DNA from: Ichthyosporea sp. XGB-2017a
Taxonomy: Eukaryota; Opisthokonta; Ichthyosporea
Length of the DNA stretch: 32,424 nt
Direction: 5' to 3'
Assembly: GCA_002811675.1 (NCBI GenBank)
Contig: PDIM01000012.1
Span: 217,428 to 249,851, forward strand
Numbering within the stretch: the stretch's first letter is position 1; each line of letters begins with the position of its first letter. A program made the translations under genes and the position numbers. Under the pieces are notes generated by a model that saw only the letters and a list, made by a program, of their open reading frames with translations, made no database searches and had not been told where the DNA came from. This document shows positions 1 through 15,100 of this stretch, one piece after another.

Positions 1-129
1 AATGAGTTCTATGTCAAATAAGGTTTAATTGGATAAAAAAAAAAAAGCTAAAAAAAAAGGAAAGAAAGCTCATTGTTATTTGTGCACGATTTAGTTTTGT
101 GACCATAGTGAAAGAAAAAGGAAACAAAA
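1..129 (+). promoter_or_regulatory. Upstream/5' leader of the UBR4-like gene
   Basis: This is an A-rich leader with an oligo(A) stretch near 39-58. A stop codon (TGA at 109-111) lies in frame with the ATG at 130, and no ATG lies between them in that frame. The ATG at 130 is therefore the first in-frame start and sits in an A-rich context. No TATA box or other named element is recognisable, and the promoter proper may lie outside the window. Confidence 0.4.
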
Positions 130-3100
130 ATGTCTGATTCTTCTGCAGAGTCTCAAAGTAATGATGTTGATGAAACTCTTTCATCCGGGTATGCGAACCC
201 TCCCCCTCCTGTGCCAGCATCCTCTGGATCGTCTATGCTCTCCGAGACCTCTTGCTCTACCTCCTCTTCTTCCTCCTCCGTATCCGGGGGATCTACTGGT
301 GATGTAAAAACTCCAGCCAGGGAGGGTGCTGATAATGATAGTACTAATAGTGATCGTTCACGCATTGAGGATAAAAAGAATCGTGATGTTAGTGGGAAGC
401 ATAAGTCTGCTGCACTGGTAGGGATTGCGTCAGCGGCATTGTTTGGTTTGTTTCAGCGAAAGCTCTCGGAGAAGGACGCAGCCCCTTTGATTTCTTTGCT
501 TGTTCCAAAGTAAGTAATTTTGTTCTTTTGTTATTCTTGTTTTTCAAGATCTTGTCCAATATTTATCTTTCGGGTATGTGCGCTTTTTTTTGCTTGATTA
601 GAAATCAATTGCCTACTGGGGAGGAACTACTGAAGTTTTGTACGCCTGATAAGGATGATGTTGATGAATACAAAGAAAAGGGGACATCCGAAATGAAATA
701 CAGTTCTGAAGGTTTGTATGATGTAGCGAACCTCGAAGGGGAGGAGAGCAATGTTGGCGGAAGTGGCGATAATGTCCACTGTTTTCAGCAAAAGAAAAAG
801 AGAAAGAAGAGGGGCACTGTTAGCTCATCAAGTAGTGATTCAGCAAAGGGAGATGGTGCTGAAGGAAATCCTTCTGGACATGGGGGTATATTTATAGATG
901 CAGATGCGCCAGGATCAAAAGGGACGTTTAAAAGCTCCTCATCTTCATTTGAAGCATGTTCAACGCCCGAGAACAGTCCGAGAAAAAGAGAATTAGAAAA
1001 GTTTATATGCGTATTGCTATCGGATACGGCAAAAAGTCTTGTCAAAATTGAAACCCATATTTCATCGGAAAGAGGTATGCAAAACTCGTGTAAACATAAT
1101 TGACTTTCTTGTTTTTTCTTGATTCCTATTTTACTGACTCATTATTGTGTAATTAAAAAGACCTCAGAAAGCTTTACGTGAAAGCTTGCGAAGAATTTGT
1201 GAACTACTGTTTGAAAATATGCAAAGAGAACGTGTTGGAAAGTGCTGAAGTTTCGAAGTGTGCTTTTTTATCTATAGGGTTTATGTACCTTGGGGAAAAA
1301 TACAGAGTAAATGAGTTTGTCAAGTACGAGGAAAGCCAGCTTCGCAGTCCTCTTGGGAGGAAATTATTATCGAAACTAAATCTTTTGAATGAAGAAAATT
1401 TAGTCAAATACTCAAAGGAGGCTTGCGTGGCCAGCCAGAGTACTTACGGGCATGGGGAGATTCTGCTTTCGGAACTAAACTCATTGGCTGATGTGAATGC
1501 GAAAAAGCAACGGAAAGAAGCCAGGAGAGATGTAATTGAAGCATTGCTTGGCATTGATATTCCCCGAAAGTCTGTGAAAGATGGGTCGTATGATGTTCCC
1601 CAAGATATGGACTTTGGTGGGGGCAGCAAACGGTGGGAATTACCGAGCCGAAATGATGTAATTTTGGAAATGCTGCAGATTTGTACTAAATCTATGGAAG
1701 GCTTTGGAGCTGATTCGCACAGGCGTGCCGAGGAGGAACTAAAACAATTCGAAAAATCGCTGAAAACAACCGACCTTTGTTTGAACGTTGTGTTTGATTT
1801 ATCAAGAAAGTCGGGCGGAGTTCTCGAATCGAAAAATCACAAGCTCCAGTCTCTCAAGAACTTTGTATCTAGCTGTCTGGGTAGCTTTAAAGCTTTACTA
1901 TCTCTGATGGGAAGGGCCGAGGAAGGGAACAGTTCGTGTAATGAAAAATGCAATTGCTTGTATTTGAGTATGGAAGGCAAGGGTGTAGCCAACATCTTGC
2001 AACAAATTTTGCGAAAAATACATCATTGGGTTTGTGAAGATTTCAAGAGTGAAAAGAAGATTATAGCTTCTTTTGAGCTGTTTATAGTAAAGACTATCGC
2101 CGTACTGTTTAGTCCCGTGCACGAAATATCAACACGGGGAGACATATTGAGAATTCGCGATAGCCGAAATTGTAAGGGACTGGTCTGCCCAGATATATTG
2201 TTTGTGGCAATGTCGTGCCTGTCTGATGCTGCTAAACGACTTGGGGTTACTGAGGAAATTGAAGAAGAGCACCATTTAAAAGATATCGTTCAGCACTTAA
2301 TCAGCTCTGTGTTGGATATTCTTAGGGTTGTAAAGATGATTTGTGAAGATCCGAAAAGTAATGATTTAGGAAGTGCCAACCAAGAACTTCTGGTATTTGC
2401 GTTCTCAAGTGAACATGTTTCTAAATTTAAGCTCAGTTCAACAAAGCCAAATATGCTTAGTGATCATGCTACAAAGAAAATAGCCTGCTCGTCTCTTCTT
2501 AACTATTGTCGAAAAGTGGTGTCTTTCATTGATACGAGCTTGTGCTCCGAAACGTTTTCGGCACCTCAGAAAAAAAAGTACTTGAACCTAGAACACAATA
2601 TAGGCTTGCTTTCGTGTGTGTTTGAGCTGATGGATATATTTGATTATGATAATGATTTAGAAGAACTTGAAATGCTTTGCAATGACGTTTTAGCGCTTAC
2701 CAAGAGTCTATCAGTCTGCACAAATGTATCCGAGGAAGTAAAAATGTCTTGTCTAAAATTTCTTGGCGTTGAGCAGAGCGGTGTTGTATCTTTGCATTAT
2801 AATATCTTTTCTTTGAATTTTATTGTTCGGGTTTTTCTTGACGATTTGCGCGCTGACGATGATAGCCTGCACTCTCAGACGAAGATAGCGGAACAGTTTT
2901 GCTTCAGTGTTTGCGATTTGCTTTTTGCTCGCATACAGGCTTTTGATGGAAGCAGCTCTGCCCAAGGCATTGGAGTTGTTGGTTCCCTTTTGGTTCAGAT
3001 CGTTCTTTTCTTGTTTGATTTTTTTGATGATGAAATGAAGATCTTATTTTGCTCAAAAGTAGTTTCGCTACTCATCGAGGCGTCGAAACTAAGCTTTTGG

Positions 3101-6100
3101 CCCAAAATTCGAACAAGTAGTGAGCAATACACTGCAAACATCGCCCTGACTTCTTTATTACTTATTCTTGAGTATCTTATGGGGCATTTTTCAAATGCTC
3201 GCAACGATATGTCACCGTATGTCGTATCTAATGTTTTGCTTTGGAAGCCAGCTATGAAAGCAACGTATGTGCGCTCACATGTTGAGTTAACTCATCCAAA
3301 GCTGTACAAATCAATTATGAGTCATTTAAATAGGAAATGTCCCCTTTTCTTTGATATTCGTTCTCATGAGGGAAATAGTGCCGTCCACGTCAAAAATTAC
3401 AACGTTAAAGCTATGGATGATAAAATGAAAGAGGCTGAAGTATTGTTATACAGTGACGAAATGTGCGAAGCTCTTGTTAAATTTCTTTGCTTAGGGAATT
3501 TTAGCTTGTTAGCATCTCCTCAATTGAGATTAGAGCACTCTAGCCGTAATATTGGGCTTAATGTTCTGTCTTGTGAGCACCTATTTAATATATTATTTCG
3601 TATAATGAAATCTTTCAGGTATTCTTCTTCTAGCACCGTAAGGATGTGTTGTGAAAATGGTTGCCCATGCAATTGCCTCGGAATCAATTCTTTGTTCTTA
3701 CTATCTGGTGAAAATGGTTTGTCTGTAGACATTGGAAGTGAAACATATTGGGACGGGAGTGTGAAAACGCCAGTATATGAAACTAACTTGAAATGTTTTT
3801 TGAATTCAAATATTACGTTGGAGTCATTGTGCTTGCTTTTTGAAACCTTGAATGTACAATTTTCTATCGAACGAGGGCTTAGCTCTGTTACTTTGTCGTC
3901 TTTTGCCTGTTTGTTCAAACTCATTTATTTCGAGCTGGCAAGCTCAAACAGGGAGCCGCTCATTACTGAATTCGTGGTAAATACACTTATTGAATGCTGC
4001 ATTTCATTGCTAAAAAAACTTGTTGAATGCTTAAGGTAAAACTTGGATAGCGTTTTGACCATCAAAAATGAAATTGAAAACTAAATTGCATTTTTCTTTT
4101 TTTTTGTCCTTGCTTTTAGCTTACACGTCCTTGCTTTCGAAGTCCATTCGCTGCTAAGAAGCTTAAAATGTGACATGCATAAAGATAAAAAGAGACTTCG
4201 AGTGTCGATAGAAAAAATGGTAAAAGCTGGACTTTTACTCTCTGATATTTCTTCCAACAAAGACGTTGGTAATGATTTTAAAGAGTCTCTCAAAAGTGGC
4301 ATTGCGAGTGGAAAGTCGGACCAATCCCACGTTGTCCTTAGAGGCACTGAAAAGCTCCCATTAATAGAAGATCTTTATAGAATTACAACAAATACATTCT
4401 CATCTGCAAGTATCTTTAACAACACACAAACAAACAACGACTGCTTGTCTACCACAATAGTGGAGACTTTAAATTGTTTGAATGATGCATTAGACATAGC
4501 AGCAAAAAGAAACTTTTGTATTAAAGAAAGGCCAAAAAAAATGGACCTGATGTGCTCTTTGTATATTTCTGGTGTCATGAAAAGCGTAGGGCAGCAGTGC
4601 TTGACGGCTGCTACGTTTCTTAGTGGATCGGAGCCTGTCTCCGTAATTGTAATGAGGACCTGGTACTGCTCCGTCATTGAGCTTTTACTGTCATTCCAGG
4701 ACAGACATCAGCACCAGCTTGTGGCAGATGTTCCGGTATTTGCCAGCTTTTGTCTTTCTAGCTTTAAAAGCTTGTTGCTGGAAGATAACGTGTGTGAAAT
4801 TATGGACCTTGCGATCGAAAGACAGACTGGAGGCATCGCGGCATCATCCGCATGCGAGAAAAGAAGGGAACTTCTTGACAGATGCTCCAACAGTATTTTC
4901 GTCTTTACTACGTCTTGCTATTCTTGTCAAGTGGCCCTGGAAAGCCTGCAAGTGTTTCAACTACTCCAAGAAAGGTCGAAATTTATTTGCAAAAGTGAGA
5001 CAAAGTACAATTTCCTGTGCTTTTCGCTAATGCAAAATACTAGAGAATTTGTGCGTCAGTGGATCATAAGTCCATTTGAATCATTTTCGGAAGATGAAAC
5101 TATAGAGTTTGTTGGAAAGCTTCAGGAAATAGTATCTCACCCCCCAGATAGAGAATTTATACAAAGTGAATTTTTAGAAGCTAATTTGTCGGTCTTTGAT
5201 TCGGTCGTAAAAAAGGAAGATGTTGTTTTTCAAAAGTATTGCGAATATATTTGTTTCATGGGACTACAAGGTAAGTCTTTTGGAAAAGTCCTATCTAAAT
5301 TTGGTAGCTACTTTGAAAGTACATGCAAAGTGTATTCGTCTGGACACGAGCAAGAAGTTGGATTAAAAAGGGTATCCAAATTTATATCAGAAGTCGTTAT
5401 GCTGGCATGTTGTTCTAAATTGGACGAGATGTTTTCCAGTTCGTCGAAGCCATCTGCAGATGACTATTGCTCATTCATATTAGCCATGCTTGCAAGTTTG
5501 AGCAAAGCGCAAATTAATACTAAGGACTGTCTAAATTGTCTAAAATGTGTAATGTGGCAAGACTTCTTTGCTCATGGGCCTTTGCTTCCGAATTTTAGCG
5601 CGTATATCTCACCAGAACATGAAGACGCTAATGCAAATGAAGCAATGTTGTGCACATATACTTACACGGGAAAGAATTTCAAGGATCAGCACTGGTATTT
5701 CTGCTACACTTGTGGTCTTACAAATTCAGAAGGATGTTGTTCGGTTTGTGCACGACTTTGCCACGCCGGTCATGATATAGCGTATGCAAGGTATAGTCGT
5801 TTTTTTTGCGACTGTGGGGGCAATGCCAGAACCCCTGCTTGTCGAGCACTGAAAAAGCGCTCAAGAAAATCGAAGACTAAAAAAGGTGATTCCGCAGTTG
5901 ATGGGTTTGAGAGCCCAAGCCTTTATTTTGATTGGGAAGAGGTAAAGGAAGTGTTGTTAAACACTGCCTGTGGTGGAATATACTCAAGTTTCGAGGGCGA
6001 AAGGGGTCTGCTATTGGGGTACATTTTGAGTTCGTCTCTTTGTGAAAATATATTGAATGGTATAGCTTTTCTAAAAGAATTCAAAGGGAGGTTTGATGAG

Positions 6101-9100
6101 AAGCTCTCAATGGCATTTGAAACTATTGCTGTAGACTGCACTAAATCAGGTTTTTATGGTGACTTGTTGCCAGTATTTGATGGGGAAGTCGTTCCTGATG
6201 TCACTGAAGCAAGCCATTTGAGAAAGTTTAGAAAATCTATTATTTCATGCTGCACCTCAACAACTGGGCAACAGCTGCTTGCTCTTGCTGTAGAGGGTTC
6301 GAAGATCGTGTTGTGTAGTTTGAAGGCAACTCAATCTCTTCTGGTAAAAGGCGTGTTATCAAATACCAATGTTGCAGAGCAAGTGCTATCTGTTGCTTTC
6401 AATCCCTACTGTAATTCATTTGTTGCTGTATGTGGAGAAAAGTACTGTCGTGTGTTGATTATTGACAGTAGTAAAACATTGGCAAATCAAGTCGAAATAA
6501 CGCTGTGCCTCGAAAATTTTTCAAGAAATTCCCATGTTATTAGAGCAGAGTGGCTTCCAGGTAGCCAGACTCACATAGTTGTTGTTACCACCCATTTTGT
6601 TAAGTTGTTTGATTTGGCCAAGGACTCTATATGCCCCATGTTCTATTTGGCTCTTCCTGAACAAATCTCTACAATTGTTGATTCATCAATTTTTGTCTCA
6701 GTAGATCATGCGGATGAAATTTTTGTTCTCTTGGTAGATTCTGAGGGAGTAATTTATTACTGTTGCCTTAACCAAAGCTCCAGGGAAGAGCCTCTGTTGT
6801 TTCCCTTTATTGAACTTAATACGTTTTTGGGGCACTGTTCCGCTTTAGGTCAACCTGTGTCTGTGATGATTAATCGTTCAAATATGATGCTTTATGTTAG
6901 TATGAGCGGGGGGGCGTGCATATTTTTTACACTCAATCTATCTACCCTTTCTCTGGAGAGTGTTTTCTTTTTGGATGGGGCAAATGAATCTTTCGTAAGT
7001 GTGGAGGAATACCGTGATCCCCCATCACTGAAAACTATGAGTACTAGATTGCTAGATTCTGGTAAATTGTGTGGTGTGCCATTTTTAAATTGGTCTGTTT
7101 TTTCTGCGTGTCCTAAAGCATCCTATTCTGTTTCTCAGGACGGGAGGCAAATTTTGTGTGCAATTTTTGAAAAAGATTCTGTTCAGTCAAAAGTTTTTGA
7201 TGTCGACAAGAAGATGGAGCTTTATGGAGTGTGTGATTCAACTACTCTTTATTGCGGATCTATGCACTTGTGTTTATTTGTTCTTCTGCGAAATGGAGCA
7301 ATTAAAACGTTTGTTATCAAGGATAGGCAGAATAGTACCAAGCTTGTAAAACATGTTAATATTTTTCAGAGGTATTTAGCAGTCTGCGATTTGTTCAGCT
7401 CCGAGTGCAAAAAGGGAGAAAAGAAAGGGGCACAAGATCCCGTTCCTATGTTTTTTGAAAAGTGCCGGTCGGTAATGAAAGACATTGCGCTAAGCGGCGA
7501 TGACATACTGCAGACCTACTCGCCAAATCTTGCCAAACAAAGATTAGCGTCAACAAGTGGATTCCTGACCAGCCCAAATATGGACGGGTTTACGATAACT
7601 ATTAAACACAAAAGTACAGAAGTGGCAATCGTTGGGATTCGAGTTGCGGTGGGAATGAACAATTCTCAACATGTGCCAATGGAGCTTGCTTTATTTGATA
7701 GGATATTTACCTTTGAGCCCGATTGTGGTAGATGGTATGATATACCCTTTACAGACGCAGAGAGCTATTCTATTAAAGACGAGCTAACATTGGTTTTTGC
7801 CCCGTGCTTTCTGCAGGAAAATCCTGTAATACTAGATTCTTTGGACGTGTATGGAGTTGCGAAGGGGGATGAGTTTCAAACATTGTATAATTTAAATGAG
7901 TGCTCTTCGGCAACATGCTCTGATCTGGAAGAAATTTTCCCGAAAAGGACTGGCATTTTTGATATTCTTAATGGCTGTTATGGGTCCCTGTCTTCTCTTT
8001 TAGTTGCCGAGAGGTGCATGACTCAGTCAATAGATAGCGCCGCAAGTGATTCATCCAAGTCTCTCCTAAAGGGTATCAAGGAAAAGTTAGGCCCCAAACT
8101 TATGCCCGTTCTTTCGCACAAAGAGATCAATGAAGTTTCGCTCAGGGAGCGATTTATGCTTTTTGCTTGCTATTTGCAAGCTGCTGACTCCCAAAAAGAA
8201 AGAATCGAATACATTTTTAAGAACGCAAACGAATTTTTCTTGAAACCTAATTGGGAAATATCAAATGAATTGATAGAAGAATATGAAGATTTGATAATTA
8301 CATTGCGATATATTGGCTCACAGCACTGTGCCTCCTTTGAAGGATTTGTGAGAAAGAACATGTCTTTTCCTGCGTCAGTGGTCAGGCTTTTGAATGCTAT
8401 TGTGTCTTCCCAATTTTGCTGTCAAAAGCCCATTTGCCAAATCTTTTTTGACGCGGAAAATTTGATTGCGGGTGTGAGTGATCTAGCCTGCTGGTGTGCA
8501 ACAACATTTTCGTCTATGGACAATTCTGGCGAAAGCATTGTTCAATCTAGAAAAGAATTCGTTTATGGTGTTCGGGGCCTTTTAATGCACAAAGATATAT
8601 TTTTGCGGTTCCATTTTAGTCATTGTTTTACGTCAAGTTTAGGCTTAAAGTCAACATCGTCTAGTTATGGACCAAAAGCTGAAGAGGTTTCGAAGACGCC
8701 TTCAGTTGCCGAGTTGGATAAGATTAAGCCAAATGATAGGATTGCTAGCTACGGTTGTGACGTGTGTGGAGAATTACTTTTCCAACGTCGATGGCATTGT
8801 CAGGAATGCCAGGATGTTGATTTTTGTGATAATTGTTACCAGGGTGGCCTGGAAGAAGAGCACGAGACTCACACAGCCTCCCATGAAGTGGCTTTGATCA
8901 TCAGTACGGACAGCAATTCTCAACAGCAAGGGTCGTGTTCGTCTCTGGTTGACAAAGAATGTCTAAGCAAGGAGTCGTCCTTGAGTTCCGTTAATGCTGA
9001 AATTTTCAAAGATTATTCAGAAGCAAAATCCAACCCCGAACGTTCTGTGAACTGGCTGTCGTCGCTTTTGGGATGGTTGGTGGAAGGTGAGAGCTGGCAT

Positions 9101-12100
9101 GGTAGTGGAAATGGTGTCGAAAGCATACCGTTAATGAAAGTCGTCACGTTGTTAACCTTGAAAGGGACAGACTATACTTCGATAGAAAACTTTCTGAAGC
9201 TTACATCAATGTGCTTAGGCTCAGCAATGGAATATCAACATGGAAACATTGAATATCTGTTAAGTAGATCTCCAGCAAGTGAGAGAGTGCTGTTGAACTG
9301 CATGGTAATGCTCGTTCTTTGTTCTAGACGTGAAAGCTATGCGGCTTTTGGAGGTGAAGGAAAAGGCGATGCAGCATCTGCTGATACAGGAAGTCTTATT
9401 GATATACCTATGTTAGCTGTCGATGAATTACGAAAAAGTGGGTTCATTGACTTCGCTTTAATATGTTTAGAAAAGCTTGAATGCCATTTGTCTGAATCAC
9501 CAGAGGATAATACAACCAGCTGGTCGATGGCATTCAGCAATTTACTTTGGGAAAAGCTTCCGGCATTTGACATGAGCCCCTTTTTTGTGAAATCATACGC
9601 AGAAAACCATAAGTCTGATGTATTTAAGAATTTCAAGAAGCTGTGGACTGAAATTCTAGTTCGGCTGTGCTATAGCGTCTGCAAGCGCGTAGTGGAAGCT
9701 GGTAAAGACAGAATGAACCTCAGTGATATGTTTTCGAAAGATTGGCAAATACTGCTATGTAAGCTGATTTTTTGCCCCCCTGCTGCCTTTGTAAGGAAGC
9801 AGTGTACAAAACTTCTTCAGTGTATATGTGGAAGTAGGTCAAAATACCATGAAGTTAAAGACTTTTATGCGTTTGGTAAGGGTTTAAAATCTTTGCAAGC
9901 TGTTGCTACGTCTTGCTATGACTTTAGGTATGCTCCAAACTGCGACGAAGAATTGACTATATGCACCAGCCTCGAACTTATTATGGAGGCAGCTTATCAA
10001 AGGCCGTTGAATTGGATTAAATTTGGAAAAAAGTATCCTGCCACGTATTCCTTCATTTTAATGTTTGCTTTCGTATGTGAAAATAATAGCTGTCTTCTAG
10101 CAGTGCGATTGCTTACTTTGGCCTGCGTTCCCAAGTGTTTGTTTTCAAGCTCTGGAAAAGGGAAATCTTTTGTTGAGAATAACTCGTCTTCGAAGTCAGA
10201 ATGGGTACAGCAATTTCAAGATGAGGCGAATACAGTATACCGGGAAAAGGGGGCTAGCGGGGATGATATATATCCGAATACTACCAAATTTGTGCTATCA
10301 AAAGAGCTTAATGAAGATGTGATAAGTGATGAGTCAGATTCGCCCTGCGTTTTAATTTCGAATGTTCTGAATCTCGATGGGGAACACAGTCTTGGTCTGG
10401 AGGAGTCTAGCAATAATTACTTGTTCTATATTTTTCATAAGCTTTTGCTTTCGTCTGGTGATAAGAAGGTCCGAATCGAAACACGTAACTTTTTGTACTG
10501 TATGTGGTGTCAGCTTGGTTTTGATAATCGTACTCGTTTTGCAAGTACTTTCTGGGAAACCTTGAAGTTTTTGCCATTTTACGGTAAGTCAGGAAAGTCG
10601 TTTATGGACTTGGCTACTTTAGTATTTAATAGCACCAATATAAGCCGGCATGTGAATTGTGAAACTCTGGTTAAGGATACCGTTGAGCTCTGTTCGTCAA
10701 CTAATGATAAACTGAGTCGACATCCAAATGCCCGTATGTATCAAGAACTCTCGAAAGTCATTGTTATGAATGGATATTATCTTGAAAACTACCCATGTCT
10801 TATTTGCACTCGATTGGGGGGCACACCCACTTCAGAAAAACTAGACGATATACGCTCGGAGTCAAAGTACACAGACAAAGCCTGTTTTATGAAGTTGAAA
10901 GCACGATACAGTATTCAGTCCATATCTATTAATTTGAGTGAGATTAGGAAGTCTAGAATGGTAAAAGAGGCAACTCTTTCGTATAACAATAACTTCTATC
11001 AAGAAATTTCTAGTTTAAAGGGAAGGGATGTTGAGTGGAAGGTGGCCAAGTGTTGTCAGTTTTATCCAGGCCAATCGGAATTTCGCATTGAGTTTAAACT
11101 GCCGATAACAGCAATGAATCTCAGAATTGAATTTTCATCCTTTTATGAAAGCATTCAAATGACAACATTAGAAAAACTGCAATGCCCCAGATGCAACCAT
11201 TTTGTAGCTGATAAATATGGGATATGTAAACATTGTGGTGAAAATGCTTTTCAATGCCGGCAGTGTAGGAATATTAACTATGAGAATCTTAAGGCGTTCT
11301 TGTGTAATGAATGTGGATATTGTAAATATTGCAGATTCCAGCTTTCATTTCTGTGTAAGCCTATTCAAGATATACAAGCAATCGAGGACTATGGAGCAGT
11401 GGATAAAGCTGTTGAAAATATTGACTTGGAAATGGAGAATTCATACAGAAGTTATCAGAAGATTGCAGATGTGAAAGACCCAATGAAAAAAATACTGAAT
11501 GCGATTAACGATAACATGGAAATAGCTAAAGGTGATGTAGGCCCTAACGGTACCCCATCTAGTTCTACAGAAGTAAATATTGCAGGGGGGACGCAAACCC
11601 CTTATAATAAGAAAATCTCAGTTCTGTCAATGTTTTATGAAACGGACTGCAGATTTGCGTTTGAATCTCTTTGCAAAAGTACAGAAAGTATTTATCACAA
11701 CAGAAAGGAGCTGCACGAGTACCGAAACAAAGGGAATGGTAAATGTATATCTCGACACCTTGAGTGGATAGTACCCCATTCTGAAGATGTTGCGAAGAAA
11801 AATTGTTTTGGGTGCTTAATGGATTTTACGAGTGAAAATTTAAAGCTTTTAAGTCACTTATGCTCAGTAGAAAGCCTTAGACGGCCATTAATTTCTTGTG
11901 GTATTTTAGAGTATCTGTTTGAATGTAATATGAAAAATTCTACTCAAAGTATGAAAAGTGAAACACGAAGTGTTCTAATGACTATAGTGGAAGGGGACCA
12001 GGAATTTACACAGTCGGTTAATTCGATTTTGAAGCGAAAAGTTTTGTTTTGCCTTGACCATTGCTTGTCACTGGACAATGCTGGAGGGCTGTCGAACTAT

Positions 12101-15100
12101 ATTGGCATTATCACTGGTTTAAGTGAAGTACATGATCAGTTTTGGGAGCAACGATTCCATCTTGCCGTGTCTCTTCTCTTTGAAACTATTGAAAGGTCTA
12201 TCGAAATGCCAATCGTTATGGAAAAAGTCCTTTTACCATTAATGAAAGTCATCAATGCCGTGTGCTGTTCGTCCGAAAACGAAGAACCGAATACCTCATC
12301 TAACTCGTCAAGTTCTGGTGTACCAACAGCGTCACTTGCGCCCACAAAGAAAAGGCTGGCGGAACAAAGTCAAAGTAGCGTAGATTTCTCATTATGGCTG
12401 ATGCAGAAACCAGGAAGTTGCTATGCAGACTGGTGCGGATCTATTGCTAGTGACCACATTGATCCGGAGCTCCAGGCCGTTGCTAACCTTTCATCTCGTC
12501 AAATGTTTCTTGCAAGGAAATATGGTGCTAAGTGGATTGAATTCTGCAAAGGTAAAAGGCATTATGAAAATGTTGGCAATGTTGGAGAGCCACCTTCAAA
12601 TACGCTCTCCGATAAAACCTGGATCAAGAAAATCATCTTTAACAAATTTTCAAAGGAAGCCAGAGTGGAGGCATCAAAGCTTGTGCGTTCTCTGTGTAAA
12701 CTGCCTGGGGGTGAGGCAGAAGTGTTAAGTGTTTTAGATATCCTGAATTCATTGCTAAATGAAGTAAGTGCTGTCGGTGATTCATCTGCGGAATATATAC
12801 AGCTTCTTTACGAATGCCTTGGGCAGAGTGAAAATTTTCGCATATATCTGGCTGTCAAGGGGACGGTGCGAAAGCTGGTTAACTTAATGTCTTTTGAAAT
12901 TTCTGAATTTGAAGGTAGAGAAAAGTACTCTTTCACTGCTGATATATCACAAGGCTATGCGTTAAAGAATTATATCAAATTAGTGCTTTACTTTATGGAA
13001 ATTGAAAGCATCAGAAGATGGTTTAAAAACACTAGGTTTATTACGAATATTTTAGATGCCTATTTGATTCTTCGTGGGTTGGTAGTGCAAAGGACGAAAT
13101 TAATCAGTGATTGTGAAAAATTATTGTATGGGCTCCTACAGCAATTTTCTAAGGGCGGGGTTGAAGAATGCAATTCTTTTATTGTGGCGTGCATTGACTG
13201 CCTGCGGAAATTTTCTGATAAGAGAACTCCTATGTTTATTCTAGAACAGCTTTGCGAATTAATTTGCCCAGGAAAGAAAAAGCAAGACTTTTTTGTTGTT
13301 TTGACAAAAATGTCCAGTCAGGAAGAATTCATACGCGGAAGCATGACCAAAAACCCTTACCACATGTCGGAATTTGGGCCTTTAATGCGAGATGTAAAGA
13401 ACAAGATTTGCGCAGACTTGGAAATGTATGGACTTCTTGAGGATGACTTTGCGATGGAACTTCTTGTGGCCAACAAAATAGTAAAGCTGGACCTTCCCCT
13501 AGAGGGTGTCCATGATAATGTATGGAAGAAGGCTGTTTTGTTGAATAGTGATGGTGGATCGACAAGCGATGGTGGACATTCAACAAACTCCGATAATGTG
13601 CCACCAATGGTTGTTGTGTATCGACTACAAGGTTTAGATGGTGAAGCGACCGAAGAGATCGTTGAAGAAATCAATGACGATGAGGATGAAGAAATTGACG
13701 TAGAGGTAGAGTATGCCATCACTAGTATTTTTTCTGAATGTGGTGGCTTGGCGGCCTTTATGGATCTACTAGACACAATTGTAAACTTTCGCGAAGATGA
13801 ACAGCTTGCGCGCCTGTTGCTAAAGATTTTGAACGCGTCTCTGATTAAGGCAAACCTAGTTGCGCTTCTGGACCCTGAGCTCGATACAATCGAAATTCTA
13901 GTTAACAAGCTAACTCAAGTTGTTCAAGAAGAGTCTCTTAGTGACATTGCTGAAACTGTGTTCATCATTACAGAAAAAGTAGTGGAAGCTGCAAATTGTA
14001 TGAATACAGAGGTGTATTCTCGTGAACGTTTTGGCCCGGACTCCAAACGCATTTCTGGTAAAAGGTCAAAGAAAAGGAAAATATCTGAAAACTTGTCAAA
14101 GGATGGTGCGCAAATAAGAAAATTTTTGTCCAAGATATCAAGCCCACTTGTTCGCTCTAACAAAAAGATCACCAAAGCGCTTGCTAGAATTCTTCCATTT
14201 TTGACTTATGGAGAAGAAGTGAACATTGTTGCACTTGTTTCTCATTTTGTGCCTTTTCTTGATTTCGAACAGTATGACACATCCAACGATGATGAAATTT
14301 CCAAATTACATTTTGAATGTTTTGTCAGTATGTGTGAATTGAGTGAAAACGCACTCTTAAGTGGTGAGAAGTTGAAGCGCTGCATTATTGACAAGGGTGT
14401 CGCTTCTAAAGCTGTGAATTATGTGAAAAATCTTATGCCATGTTCTAATCCACCGATTGTATCCATTAGCACCTCTTCAAGCGATGAGTGTGAACATTCT
14501 TCTAGCGGCGAAGGTAAAGCAGAGGAAGTTAAGACAGGATCAGATACAGAGAAGTTGCAAAGGAAAGAGTGGCAAAAATTTGTGACTCGGCCTTCCCTCC
14601 CGCTTGTACTGCGCCTCCTGACTGGTTTGTGCTCTCAGTATTCACCTGCACAGTCGTGCGTTCTTGAGCATGGTCTGATTCCGCAAATTCATAAGCTCGA
14701 GCATATTTCTTCGGGTGCTGGCGTGGGCAGTCTAGCAGAGAATTTGCTCGAGGTTCTTCTAAAGTCTCCGCTTGAAGAAGTGAAATTGCAAGTTGAACAA
14801 GTCAGAAAAGAAACTGTAGATCACAAGCGCAAACTTGCGCTAGCCAAAAGAGAAGCCATGCTTAAGTCTATGGGATTTAAAATGGCTGAAGGAAGTGGGA
14901 GTGATGGCATCACTAGCTCGAAGATTGTGGCTGACAAACGGGATTTTGAGCATGAACTGGAAGAAGATAATGGGCATCTATGTATGATCTGTAGAGAAGG
15001 GTACTCCTTTAAAGGCGACGAAGTTCTTGGTATATATGTTTATGGAAAGAGAGTCGAATTCAGTGGAGCACCAAAGGAATTGTTTGGGTCAAACGTTGCT

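Noticed and set aside
13357-13908. 183-codon Ser-rich minus-strand frame
   Set aside because: It lies wholly inside the strongly conserved UBR4 coding strand, and its Ser richness mirrors the acidic/Asp-rich plus-strand reading. It is an antisense shadow.
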